NCBI RefSeq assembly: GCF_015832195.1
Contig: NC_052017.1
Coordinates: 47,011,652-47,075,651 of the forward strand
DNA from: Motacilla alba alba
Taxonomy: Eukaryota; Chordata; Aves; Passeriformes; Motacillidae
DNA: 64,000 nt
Reading direction: 5' to 3'
The first letter of the stretch is position 1, and every line of letters begins with the position of its first letter. The notes beneath the pieces were generated by a model. It made no database searches, was not told where the DNA came from, and saw nothing but the letters and a program-made list of their open reading frames with translations. This document shows positions 50,386 to 61,200 of this stretch, in pieces. The translations under genes and the position numbers were made by a program.

Positions 50386-52720
50386 CGAGAGTGAGAATTT
50401 TTTAGTCTTGTTTCCTGCGTAAGTAATTGGCCTTAAAATTTTTGAGAGCTGCTAATGCTCAGGATCTCACAAATTCAATCTACTGGTGACAAATGCTCTT
50501 GTCATATGTGCACTATATCTGCAACTGCATTATTCTTTTCCTTAACATAAGCATCTGAAGCATAGTATGGAACCGCCAGGGCTCAGAGTTCTCCTGCACT
50601 CAGATTTATCCATGGCCAGAACATGGTACTTTTCATTGCACTTCATTGTTAACCAAGTTTTATGTTTGTAATATCAATGTTTCTATTGTGCTTTGCCAGA
50701 CATAGCCTAGCGACCACTGTCTATGGTGAGCTATTGCTCCATGTTGATTAGATAAATGTTTGTTCTATCCTGCCAGAAAGCAAACAGTGCCCCAATCCCA
50801 AGTCTTTGCTGGTGAAGCCATGCTTCCTTTGTCAAGCTTTGACAGATCTCACAGCAATAAGAGCACTCCACCAAAAAAAAGAGCAGTCTCAAAGAAAGGG
50901 CAATGGGAAAACAGTGGCTGAATCTAAGTACTAGACTGGAGCTCACAATGTCCATGAATACCCAGAAATTCTCATTAACTACAGATAGCACAATATTAGC
51001 AATTTGCACAACCTGACTAAATGTTAGTTAAAAACTTGATAAAGCACTACAGTCTGAAGGTTCATTTCTCACTTTAAACACAAAAAAACCCCAAACTGAA
51101 AGAAGGCCATCCCTTTAATTTATGCACTGTACTAACGCTTAGGTAGCATATAACTAATTGTTGACTGCTACAGATGCCTTTATATGACCTTGGACACATA
51201 ATTTAATCCTTCCATGTTTTCATTCCCCTTTTGTCTTACTCCCCAGCACCAGAGACTGGCAACTACCACATCTAAGAGAATAAACAGGGAAACTAACACT
51301 ACAGATAGCATCAATATCTCTTGTGCATATGTTGCTGCCACTCAGGGTTTAAACCACTGCCACTTTGGGCTACAGGATCCAGGGAGGCAACTGAAAATGT
51401 TGGGAATTGTTTGCTTTTCCCTGAATTACCTAAGAACTTAATCTAAGAAATGTAATTTTCAGATACTATTTCATTTAAGAAACGAAATTCTGAGATAAGC
51501 AATCACTTTGATTTATACTGTGGCACATATTACAGGCACTCAGTTCTCCAAGAGGATCCACATGGCTTAGAGGGCATTGGGAAATATTGTGTCCTGAAGC
51601 ATGCAGCAAGACAGATGAATAGAAGTGTAATGGTGTTCTTTGCTCCAATGTCTATTACTGAATTCCAGAAATGGGACTGGAATGACCCAAGTGATCCTTT
51701 TCAGTTCAGTGGTCATTAGTCTTTCCCTCATGACTCTGATTTAAAAAAAAAAAAAAGGGAAAAAAACCAACTTGTTTCAGCCCTCAGCAAGCTTGTGTGA
51801 TTAGGGTAATGAGGAAGAGACCATTTTACAAAGCAGTTCATGGATTTTTTCTCTCTTTCAGATTTCAGAATGCAGCTGGTTTCAAATTCCCAGCTGGCAA
51901 AGAGGGGACTTCTCACCATAAGTAGTCTGCTTAATCTGGGGACTTCTCTACCAGGCACAGATGAAGTAGTGACATGATTACAGGCCTTGGCCAAGTGTTG
52001 CAATGCAAGATGATTTATACTAATCAGTATTCTCTAGAATCAGTGCAAAACAAATCCAACACAACTACAGACCTTGAAGGAAGTCTTAGCAATCACTCTT
52101 TCTTTTGTCTGAAAATACCATCTTGACAGATCTCAGACAAGTAATCAAACACTTACATGTAACACACAACACATCCTGGCCATCAGAAACATCAGTGGCA
52201 TCTGTTAAACACCATCTGTAATTCCCTTTTGGTGTTCACAGGTTGGTTATGACCATAATGAAAAGTTAACAATTCTCAGATTTCAGTGCAGTGGTGCTCT
52301 CTATACCTCTGGAGATTTCCAAGTTGTCAGAAGCTATCCACTGTTACCCATGACCAAAAAACCCTTTCTGTCTCTGCTCTACTGAACACTGAACTGAAAT
52401 GCTTGTACTAAGACAGATGTGCAAGTCTCCTGATTTGTGAAGGTATCAACTACTATGCATGGGCTATTTTAAATCAAGCTTAAACAGCAATTTACAGACA
52501 ATTTAGAGGGCTAAAGAAGAAAAGAAGATGGGAGAGGTGGCTTTGGCTGGCTCCACTTGGCTTTTGGGGCACTGTGGCACAGAAACCAAATACTTTCTTG
52601 CTGTTATGTCATGATGGTGACTTCTCTTTCTCCCTCAAGTTTATTTTGGTGCCTCAGAGGAAAGTACCAGCTCCACTGTGTTATCTGCACACTGACATGT
52701 TAGAAAGAAGGATGTGGGAA

Positions 52721-52975
52721 GGAGAGGAGAGGAGAGGAGAGGAGAGGAGAGGAGAGGAGAGGAGAGGAGAGGAGAGGAGAGGAGAGGAGAGGAGAGGAGA
52801 GGAGAGGAGAGGAGAGGAGAGGAGAGGAGAGGAGAGGAGAGGAGAGGAGAGGAGAGGAGAGGAGAGGAGAGGAGAGGAGAGGAGAGGAGAGGGGAGGGGA
52901 GGGGAGGGGAGGGGAGAGGAGGGGAGGGGAGGGGAGGGGAGGGGAGGGGAGGAGAGGAGAGAGGGAGAGAGAGGG
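52721..52975. repeat. (GGAGA)n pentanucleotide array
   Basis: There are 34 uninterrupted GGAGA units (52721-52890). They are followed by a GGGGA-variant block, mixed GGGGA/GAGGA units and a GA-rich tail up to about 52975. The strand is entirely purine, so triplex or G-quadruplex structure is possible. The long open frames across it, Gly-Glu-Glu-Arg-Arg on one strand and Leu-Ser-Ser-Pro on the other, are products of the repeat and not genes. Confidence 0.98.
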
Positions 52976-54973
52976 AATTTACTGCAGTCAAAAATTCTCA
53001 GAATAATGGGGTGACTTTGGACCAGATTTCAGTCTGTGTCTCCCACTGGATTAAAAAGCCAAGTTTTGGACCCCAAATTGGTACTATTTGTGGACACTGA
53101 TGTATTTAAAATATGAAAGATAAATAACCCCTTTTGAGACCTTTTAAAAATATAATACATAGGAACTAGAACAGGCATTTATTTCAGTCTGCCTGCTCTG
53201 TATCAAATTCCAAATGACCATATGGTTTAATGCCTCACATTCACCTACAGCAAAAAAGGCTCTGCCTTACTGGCCAAATGTGAGCCATGTCTATGACTTA
53301 AAAAGGAATCCAAACTGTTCCTCACATCATAAACCATGCCCATGCCAGTTCTATCAGAACATGAGCTTTTTTGCTCACAAACTTGATCAGGGTCATTAAG
53401 ATCCCCTCATTAGCAGTTTTCTACTGTCTCTGCATTGGCATGGATGGGTTGAGAGAGGCCAGACACTGGAACCTCCTTTATTCTGCACAGGAGAGCACAT
53501 AAGCCTGGGGAATGAAGAGGGTGTTTTTAATTAATCCAACATAAATAAAACTGCCTGAAAACATAGTGAGGAAGAGAGGCTCAGCCTTCTGTAGGTCAAA
53601 CCCAAAGGCTACATTTGTACCCTGGGACAACTTCATTATCCTCAGCTGAGCTGCACAAGGGATTAATTTAACCCTCAGAAAAGGGTCAAGAGAAACTGGG
53701 AGAGAAACAGAACAACCCATTAATAAGAGCTATAAGAATACATGTTCATAGAGTTTAGTTCAAATTCCTCCTTACAACTGCTGTTTTTAATGTAAGCAGG
53801 TACATATAGTAACAACACAATTTCTATTCTGCTCCATCTGCCATTGTCAGAGCCCTTTCTTCTATTATATATTCTCAATAGCTTTTAATTTAAATCATTT
53901 ATATTCTCAAAACCCTAAGATTCTGAAAACCCTAAGAGAAGCCAGAAGTACTGAGGCTTGTTCACCTGTCTACTTGAAGTTTTTTCTTTTGCTTCATTTT
54001 AACTAATTCTAAAAATGTATCTGTAAGCCAGAGAACATTTTTTTTTTCCTTAATGAAGATAATTGTTTCAGCTGTGGGCTGCAAGCAGTGTTCCTATTCC
54101 AGAAGGAGAACACTGTCAGACTCTAAATGTGACTGTGTACCTTAGGTGTAAAATTGTGCAGTAGCTCATAATTGTATGGGCTGCCACTACAAAGCTGGAA
54201 AAAGAAAAAAAAGGGTGGAAAGACAAAGCATTAACAGCAGAAACATCCTAAGACTCAGCATTTTTTAAGATCACAGACATATTTTTGGTAGCTATTGCTA
54301 TTTCCAAACTTTTCTTCCTTGTTTTTGGTCAGCACAGGGAAGATGCCACATTGTCTTTTTATCTGTTTTGATGAATTAAAGCATCCCAATGTAAATGGAA
54401 GAACTGGAAAATGTAAATGATACAGAAGTTACTCAAATACTTTTTCCAATCCCCACTTGTAGAAACAAGGTGGAAAATATCTCTGTAATAGATACCTAAT
54501 TGAAGGCGACCTACCTATGGTGTCCAAAACAATATGGCCTGTTCTCTCTCCTTCCCTCTCTCTCCTTTCCTTGTGGGTTCCCTAATTCCTTCCTCACCAA
54601 TAAGCCAACTTGCGCTTCTTCCCATCACACAGCAGGTCTGCATCTTGCTCCAAGAAAGGAGATGAGCACAGCAGGAGGAGACACTGGGGACACTCCAACC
54701 ATGTAAGAGCCAAGCAGCCCATGACCTGGAACTTTTATTTAATCCAACACATCCCAACAAACAACTGGCATCACTGGTCTAGTTTAAACCTTGATGGTGC
54801 CCAGCTATGGCCTATAATTTATTTTCACACACGTTATATAGTATGCTTACCCAAATTTTAGCCCTTTCAGACCTGAAATTTGGCTCTAACAGTGGTAAAA
54901 TTGAGTTTTGAAGAAAGACAGCTCCCATTTGGATGCAGTGAGCCAGAAATAAGTTGACAGAAAACAAGAAACA

Positions 54974-55017
54974 GTTTCAGGGTTATCACATAGTGTTTCA
55001 GGGTTAGCATATAGTGT
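54974..55017. repeat. 22-bp-period imperfect tandem duplication
   Basis: Two copies of the form gtttcagggttancanatagt lie side by side. Confidence 0.9.
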
Positions 55018-58000
55018 TGGCTACTCCTGCTTCTCTACAAATCCACTTGCGTTGAAGGAAATTTCACATCTCCCATAAGAAACTAGAATTGCAGTATTTT
55101 AACTACAAAAGCATCCTTGGCTAATAAAATAGGTTTACATCTATAAACTTTATTGCAGCTTGTTTGCAGGGAAATCTTAACCCTCAGGGCTTAAGCCTAT
55201 TTTTTGCCTGCTCTGAACCACAACACTGAATCTTCAGTACACTTTACACCTGCAATATCCCACTAAGTAAGGACAGTGCTACTGCTCAAGGGTGGCAGGG
55301 GCAGAAAGCCAAGGACCAAGAGGGAAGTTCAGTTGCTTGGTTCAAAGGGGTACAGCAAATATGTGGTGGATAGAAGGACTGAAGGAGACTGTGTCAGTTT
55401 GATGTTGCCATCAACCACACCATGAGACAAGGCTTTCTCCTTTCCTACTTCTCAGAGATAGGATGCCTGCCAAATACAAATAATAATTTCTTGCTCAAGG
55501 TTGGTCTTAGCATTTCCGCTCTGGATGTGGCATGAATGTTCTCTCCTTCCTTCACAATACACACTGCCAGCTTGAAGAAATCTCGGCTTACTGTTCTGCC
55601 TTTCCCTAGTGTTCACTCTTCTTTGCCCTCAGAGGCTGCAAGGACTTGCACCCTGCTTTCCTCCCTTGGATTTTGCTGAGTACTTTCTGGCTGTTATTTC
55701 TGCTCTGGTAAAACTCAGAGCAACTTTACTTCACTTTTCCAGAGTTTTAGAGACAAGTCCTTTTACTAGCTTTCCTAGTTTTAAGTAAGTATACTAAAGA
55801 TTGCCAGAAGAGATTTATCAAATTCGCCTGTATGGAACAGGAAACTTGCCCTCTAGTGTCAGGTGTCTGCAGCTTGCTCCTGCTTGGAGTGTAGCTTCTG
55901 AGTGATCAATTTGGCCAACAGAGCTTATGCTTATTATGCTTATATTGCTTCTCCAGCTGCAAGTTGAAGCAAATCTGAGTATGTCTTGACAATGGAGACA
56001 ATCCATTTCCAGAATGGAAAGCTATTAGATGTCATCTATAAACATTTTCAGCCTGACTCCTGATATTTGCACTACTGAAAACAGGACCACAGGCTTTATA
56101 GCATCATCCTGTTACTCTTACTTCCAAAGTCCTTTAACTTAGGACCAATTTTCTAAAGTAAACTAGAAAGGAACGTAAGGTCCTATGATTTAGTCTTCTA
56201 AAAGAGAGCCACCTAATTCTGAAGGCTCATTAGCAATTTCTGAATAAGAAAGAGGCTGTAGAGAAACATGCCTGAGAATTGTCTCCTCTTCTTGTTCTCC
56301 TAATAGCAATCTAGAGCATTTAGAGTAGGATATCTGCCCTGGAGGTGCAGATCGTTGTAGCCAGGTCATGCTGATAATTTGCATGAAATTTTGGTGGTTA
56401 CTATGAGATGTCCTCTCCTACTTTACCCTGTGGCAAGACAAGCCATATTAAAGCAAAGCCCTGGGGGAGACAGTGGACTGCCAGATCAGTGAGAAAAAGT
56501 GAACAGCCTGTACAGGAAAGCTTTTTTTCATGATGATAACTGAAGCTTTGCCAGAGGTGAGGTTTCTAAGCAGGGATGATGTCCATCATCACTGAAGTAA
56601 GGCCACCCTCAAAAGACCCAAATAAAAGAATGACATCTAAACATTACACTGAAACCAACTAATAGACCAGTCTAACTCTTTTAACAGAAAATTCAACAAA
56701 ATCTAACCACCTGCTAGGTTAAGCCAGTTTCTATTGAAAGACCACTAACTCCATTGTGGCTCTTGATGAGAGGAACACAACTGACTGCAGGGAGTTGGAT
56801 TATCATCTTTAGAAACTGGTGGGTAAAAATCCTGAAATACCACAGGATTAAAAGCAGAGCAGACAGAATCTCAGCTGATCAAATGCTGCTGTCAAACACA
56901 CAAAGTTTAATATTCCTTTCTATCAAACCCAAAAATATGCCTAAAATAATGGAAATCTGCTCTTTTTCTTTATTTTCAAACTCATAATTCTCTATGGTAT
57001 TTTCAGAATTCTCAAGACTGATAACACCAGGAAAATAACTTGATTAGTAGCTAATATCTGCATGTTGTTTTACAGCCTTGTTTCACTTAAACATTTTTCA
57101 GTATGGCATATGTATTAAACTACTCTATTTTGTGATACCTTTTAAATCTACCTAGAATCACATGAAAAATTAAAACTAACCTGGAAATACAGAGATCCAC
57201 ATCTTCTGCAGAAATTTACATTTCCAGTGAAGATCCTATAAGTTGTATTATTAAAAAGTCTTGCAGGACTACAGAGCTAACTAAAACGTGATGCATTCCC
57301 AGATTATTTATAACACCTATACACACAGAGACAACCATTTTTCTTTTTGCATCAGTAATGGTAAACATCCTAGTTATCTCCTCCTACTACATAAATCTGG
57401 ATTTTCCATTAATTTCTAATTGGATGCATGCATACTAATATAATATTGAAAAAACCCTCCTGTCTGCAAGACCAAGGGACTCAGCTTTCCTAAGAAATCT
57501 CTTACACTTTTCAAAGTAGCTCAAATCATGCTTGGATAGCACTTGGATATTGGAGTAATACCACTGAAGTCCATATAATGGCTCCTGTGACTACACAACA
57601 CAATAGGGAGCTGAAAACTTTGTTATTAAGCAACCCATTCTTAGACATAAATTAAATGCACTTTGGTTAATTATGTCCTTTCTTTCTCATGTACACGGGG
57701 AAAAATCAGATAAACAGAGAACTGAATTGTAAAAACTGTAAATAAAACCTTTCTTTTAAAATATATAGAGTAACTAAGCAGTATCCTTTCTGTCTATAAT
57801 ATCAAAACTTGTGCAAATACACTGCAGAGTTAAAATAAATGTAAAACATTACGGCCAGAATTGAAGAGCTAAGCATTCACAGCAGGGCTTGATTGTCAAC
57901 CTATCATGATCTAAAACACACACGTCTACTTCTGCTGAGTCAATGTGGTTTTAAAAATAATGGATTCTTTTTCTAAAAAAAGGTTCCCTACATCTTCAAG

Positions 58001-58372
58001 GCTGTTAAGGTTAGCATGGACTATTTATAGGCATCAATGAAAAGGAGGAAATCTTACTTTGCTCTCCTACTGTTTGCCTACTGTTTGGTAAGAGCAGCTT
58101 ACAGGTTTTCTGCAAAATCTCTGTCATCTCTTGACAAAACTGGAATTATCAACAGGGGACAATTGCATGGCAGCAAGATAAATCAGTGACATTACAGAAT
58201 GACTTAGAAGGATGAAACAATTTGATTGACTGTGCTGCTGGACTGTAGCAGCCAACTTGGCTACAAGTACGCACTTTCTCTTCCTTTCTCCCTTGCATCC
58301 CGAGAGCAAAGCAAGTAACAAGCTGTTATCCCTGGTGGAACAGGTTTTTTTGTATATCAGCAATCAAAATTG

Positions 58373-59090
58373 TTACTTGTTTGCGACTGACTCACACAGA
58401 CCTCTCTGACATCTTTCATTTTCTTCAGCAGGAGATGCCTTTTGATTGACTTCATGGTGCAATTTGACCACTTCATCCCAGGAGGAATTCAACCCCTTAA
58501 TTCTGGGGACCAGCCAAAAAATGATGTGAGTTCTAGCCCTTCTTTCAACACAGGCCACGTTTTGCTTTCTTGGACTGGTGTTCTTTTTAAGCAGCTCCTG
58601 AGTTTGCACCCTGACCATCATCATGTAAGTGATGGATAGTGCTGAGGTGACCGGAATTGTGAAGCAGGACCACTGTGCTATGCCCCAAAAGTGACCCACA
58701 ACCTGCTGTGTTCACTTTTTACAGGTGCTCTGTGGCACTGGCGACATGTAGGTGCTCTAAATGGGCTGTGGCATCAGAGATGCACAATACCCTTGCTAGG
58801 TTAAATGGTTTGCCAGCAGAAATGATGCAGAGGCAGTGATGAGAACACCAGATTGAGGGCATCATCTGAAAGGATCTGGATTCGGGCCCAGGTGTCTGCC
58901 TGTGCAGGAGATCATGATGAAATGTGCACATTTCTTCACAATCACAAGAACCACACACTGTGATTACCTGCTGCAAACTGCAATAACCTCTGGGATTTTG
59001 GTGCAATAAAACCTTTAAATCATAATTCAGGCAAACTTCTGGGACAATCAGCAACTGAGCTCTCGTGTTTAAGTTGAAAGTCACAGAATT
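58373..59090. other. Unassigned segment with adjacent minus-strand open frames, possible old repeat or pseudogene
   Basis: Two neighbouring minus-strand open frames (108 and 121 codons) lie end to end in different frames. The first begins with a hydrophobic stretch (VTSALSITYMMMV), and the second is rich in Cys and His. Neither resembles a family I can name. The segment's composition differs from the flanking AT-rich intron. It may be a decayed retroelement, a frameshifted processed copy, or chance. Confidence 0.2.
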
Positions 59091-60689
59091 AGCTAGGGGA
59101 CTTTCCTACACTTTTCACATCATGAATCTGTCATTCATCTCTCCAACTGAAAAAACCTCGAATTTCATTCACCCGATAACATCTAACAAAATTAGAAAGG
59201 TGTCTCTTTTATCTTTTGTTGAAACCTGACAGAAAGTCCTTTAAAAACCAAAAAAAGGGAATACAATCCAGCAATTGTTTATCTTACCAGGTCAATGATA
59301 AACGTTTATGGTCAGAACTGTATGCCTGAAACACCTGATATTTACTCCACCAGAGACATTCTTAGTCAAAATTTCTTGCTTATACCTTACATTTGTAATA
59401 CAAATTCAAAGTCTTGAAATTCACTGGGCTAGAACCTTTAGCAACAAAAATTGTTATTGGGATTGGTGCAAAGTTCATTGTGGAGTAGATGCCTATGACT
59501 GTAGAATGATGGAAATACTGCATGCAGAGATAAACTGATACATAATTTCATGTTCATTTCAGAACTGATTTTAAGACTCACTTGTACCTTTTCAGTACCC
59601 ATGAAAATGAGCATAATTTCACTTGCCATTCAAAAAGGAACTTATGACATTCTAAGCATAATGGCAAAACACTGTGTTGCTGTTTGAGATATGGCGGTAA
59701 TTTGAATAGGGAATTCTAAAAGGTAAGTTGGGAAGTGAGAACAAAGGAATTTACTTGTGAAACTGCTCTGAATAGACTTTCCACTCTTCTATTAAATATT
59801 TAACGGGTTCTAGTAGCATTTAAAGGCAGAAAACTTCAAGACCAACTATTAATATATAAATATAACCCAGCTCCTCAGTGCAGTTACAGAACATCAGAGG
59901 TGATCCCAACTCAAGCCTTTGCTTATTTACTACTCTATGCACCAAAGCAACTGGTCCTGTAAAAGTGAGAGGTTTCACAGACATTCTGTATCTCTTTGCA
60001 GCTATTCCTAAGCATGACCCTGAGAGCTTGAACAGACAGCAAGGAGTCTTGTATCAGGGAGGTTGCCCTTTCTGAAAGCTGACAGGAGCTTCTGTTGGCC
60101 AAGTGGCTTAATTCCAGCATCCAAAGGTGAGTTTGGGGAGGGAGAGAGCAAAAGGTTCCTTGTGAGAGCACAGTGGGGATCAGAAGAGAAGCCTGCTTGA
60201 TCTACAGTCCTTACCTTCCCTGTGGCTAGGGCCACAGATACATTCTAACCCCTTGTGTTGAACACAGGAACTGAGAGGTAGTTTCCTTGCAGGACAAGGA
60301 TCTTCCATACACAATATTCCTCAGCACCATGCTGAATTATCTGATGTGGAGGTGGTAACCTTGTGGTGCCACCAAAAACTGGGACACGCTTCCCTTGTAG
60401 AGCACACAAAGCTTTGGCTCCAGCATGCTCTGGCACATCCCAGCTGGCAGAAAGCCAAGGGGTCTGTAAGGCTGGTTGTGCTGAGGCAAGGGAGCAACGC
60501 AGCAAAAGGCACACCTTGACTCTGCTGCGCCTTTTGCTGACGATCCATCCACGTGGAGGAAGGACAAGCTCTGCAAAGCCTTTCTGGTGCTTCCATGCAG
60601 GACAGCAGGAAATACAAGACAAACAGAGCTGCATTTCTCAATCTGCAGATAACCTCTTGCCAGTCCTTCAGGAAACATCTACTGGAGCT

Positions 60690-61200
60690 GGGATAAATCT
60701 ATGACAACTTACACCTTTGCCAGAAAAAGGGCGGAAACTGGGAAATACATCATGCCTGGAAGAGGGGCTGTGGCAGCAGCTCTCTGGCCACAGAGAGCAA
60801 GAGGCACAACTTTCCCAGGCATTGTCCTGGGGAAGGCTGCGAGAAGACCAGCGAAAAGAATGATAAACAATTCTTATCTTCACTTGCTGCACCTGTTGTT
60901 GGGAATATGTGGAATGTGTTATGGAGATTTGTTTACTAAAGGGTGGTTTCTTAACTGGCCAATGGTGATGGTTTTTAGATTGAAGGACCAATTGGGTCCA
61001 CCTGTATCATGACCATCTGTAAGGGCGATGAGTTTCTTAATAAGTATAGAATAATAAAGTGATTGATCAGGCTTCTGAGAATCATGGAGTCAATGCAAAT
61101 TATTACCAGGCTGGGGGCCTGGGACAACAAGGGGCTGCAAAGATAGAATGGAATAACACCATCCTTTGCCGTGGCTTCTGTTAGGCACCAGACAGAAACC
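60690..61200 (+). mobile_element. LTR-like element, probably a solo LTR of an avian endogenous retrovirus
   Basis: The segment resembles passerine ERV LTRs that I recall from zebra finch repeats: ggctgtggcagcagctctct, gcaactttcccaggcattgt, gaatgataaacaattcttat, agggtggtttcttaactggc, aatggtgatggtttttagat, and a U5-like block tctgagaatcatggagtcaa with ggctgggggcc. The part at 61037-61064 has a TATA-like stretch and an AATAAAG polyadenylation-type signal, giving plus orientation. I could not fix exact termini or target duplications, and no retroviral coding sequence is visible next to it. Confidence 0.6.

Larger units (their letters stand above)
47611..60689. other. Intronic DNA with G-rich and purine-rich tracts
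   Basis: It contains the 48.6-kb conserved-looking segment, the G-run cluster, the GGAGA array and the unassigned 58.4-59.1 kb segment. No ELMO1 exon or other gene was found. Confidence 0.7.

Noticed and set aside
52574..53100. Arg/Glu/Gly-rich and Leu/Ser/Pro-rich open frames
   Set aside because: They are translations of the GGAGA array and not proteins.
58373..58699. Possible receptor (GPCR) fragment suggested by a hydrophobic stretch and a basic loop
   Set aside because: It does not match any receptor I know, including GPR141, which I recall lying near ELMO1 in human. One hydrophobic segment is not enough.
60245..60704. Several overlapping open frames of 106-129 codons on both strands
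   Set aside because: Multiple simultaneous frames in one GC-richer stretch next to an LTR-like element indicate composition, not coding. None resembles a known family, including retroviral proteins.
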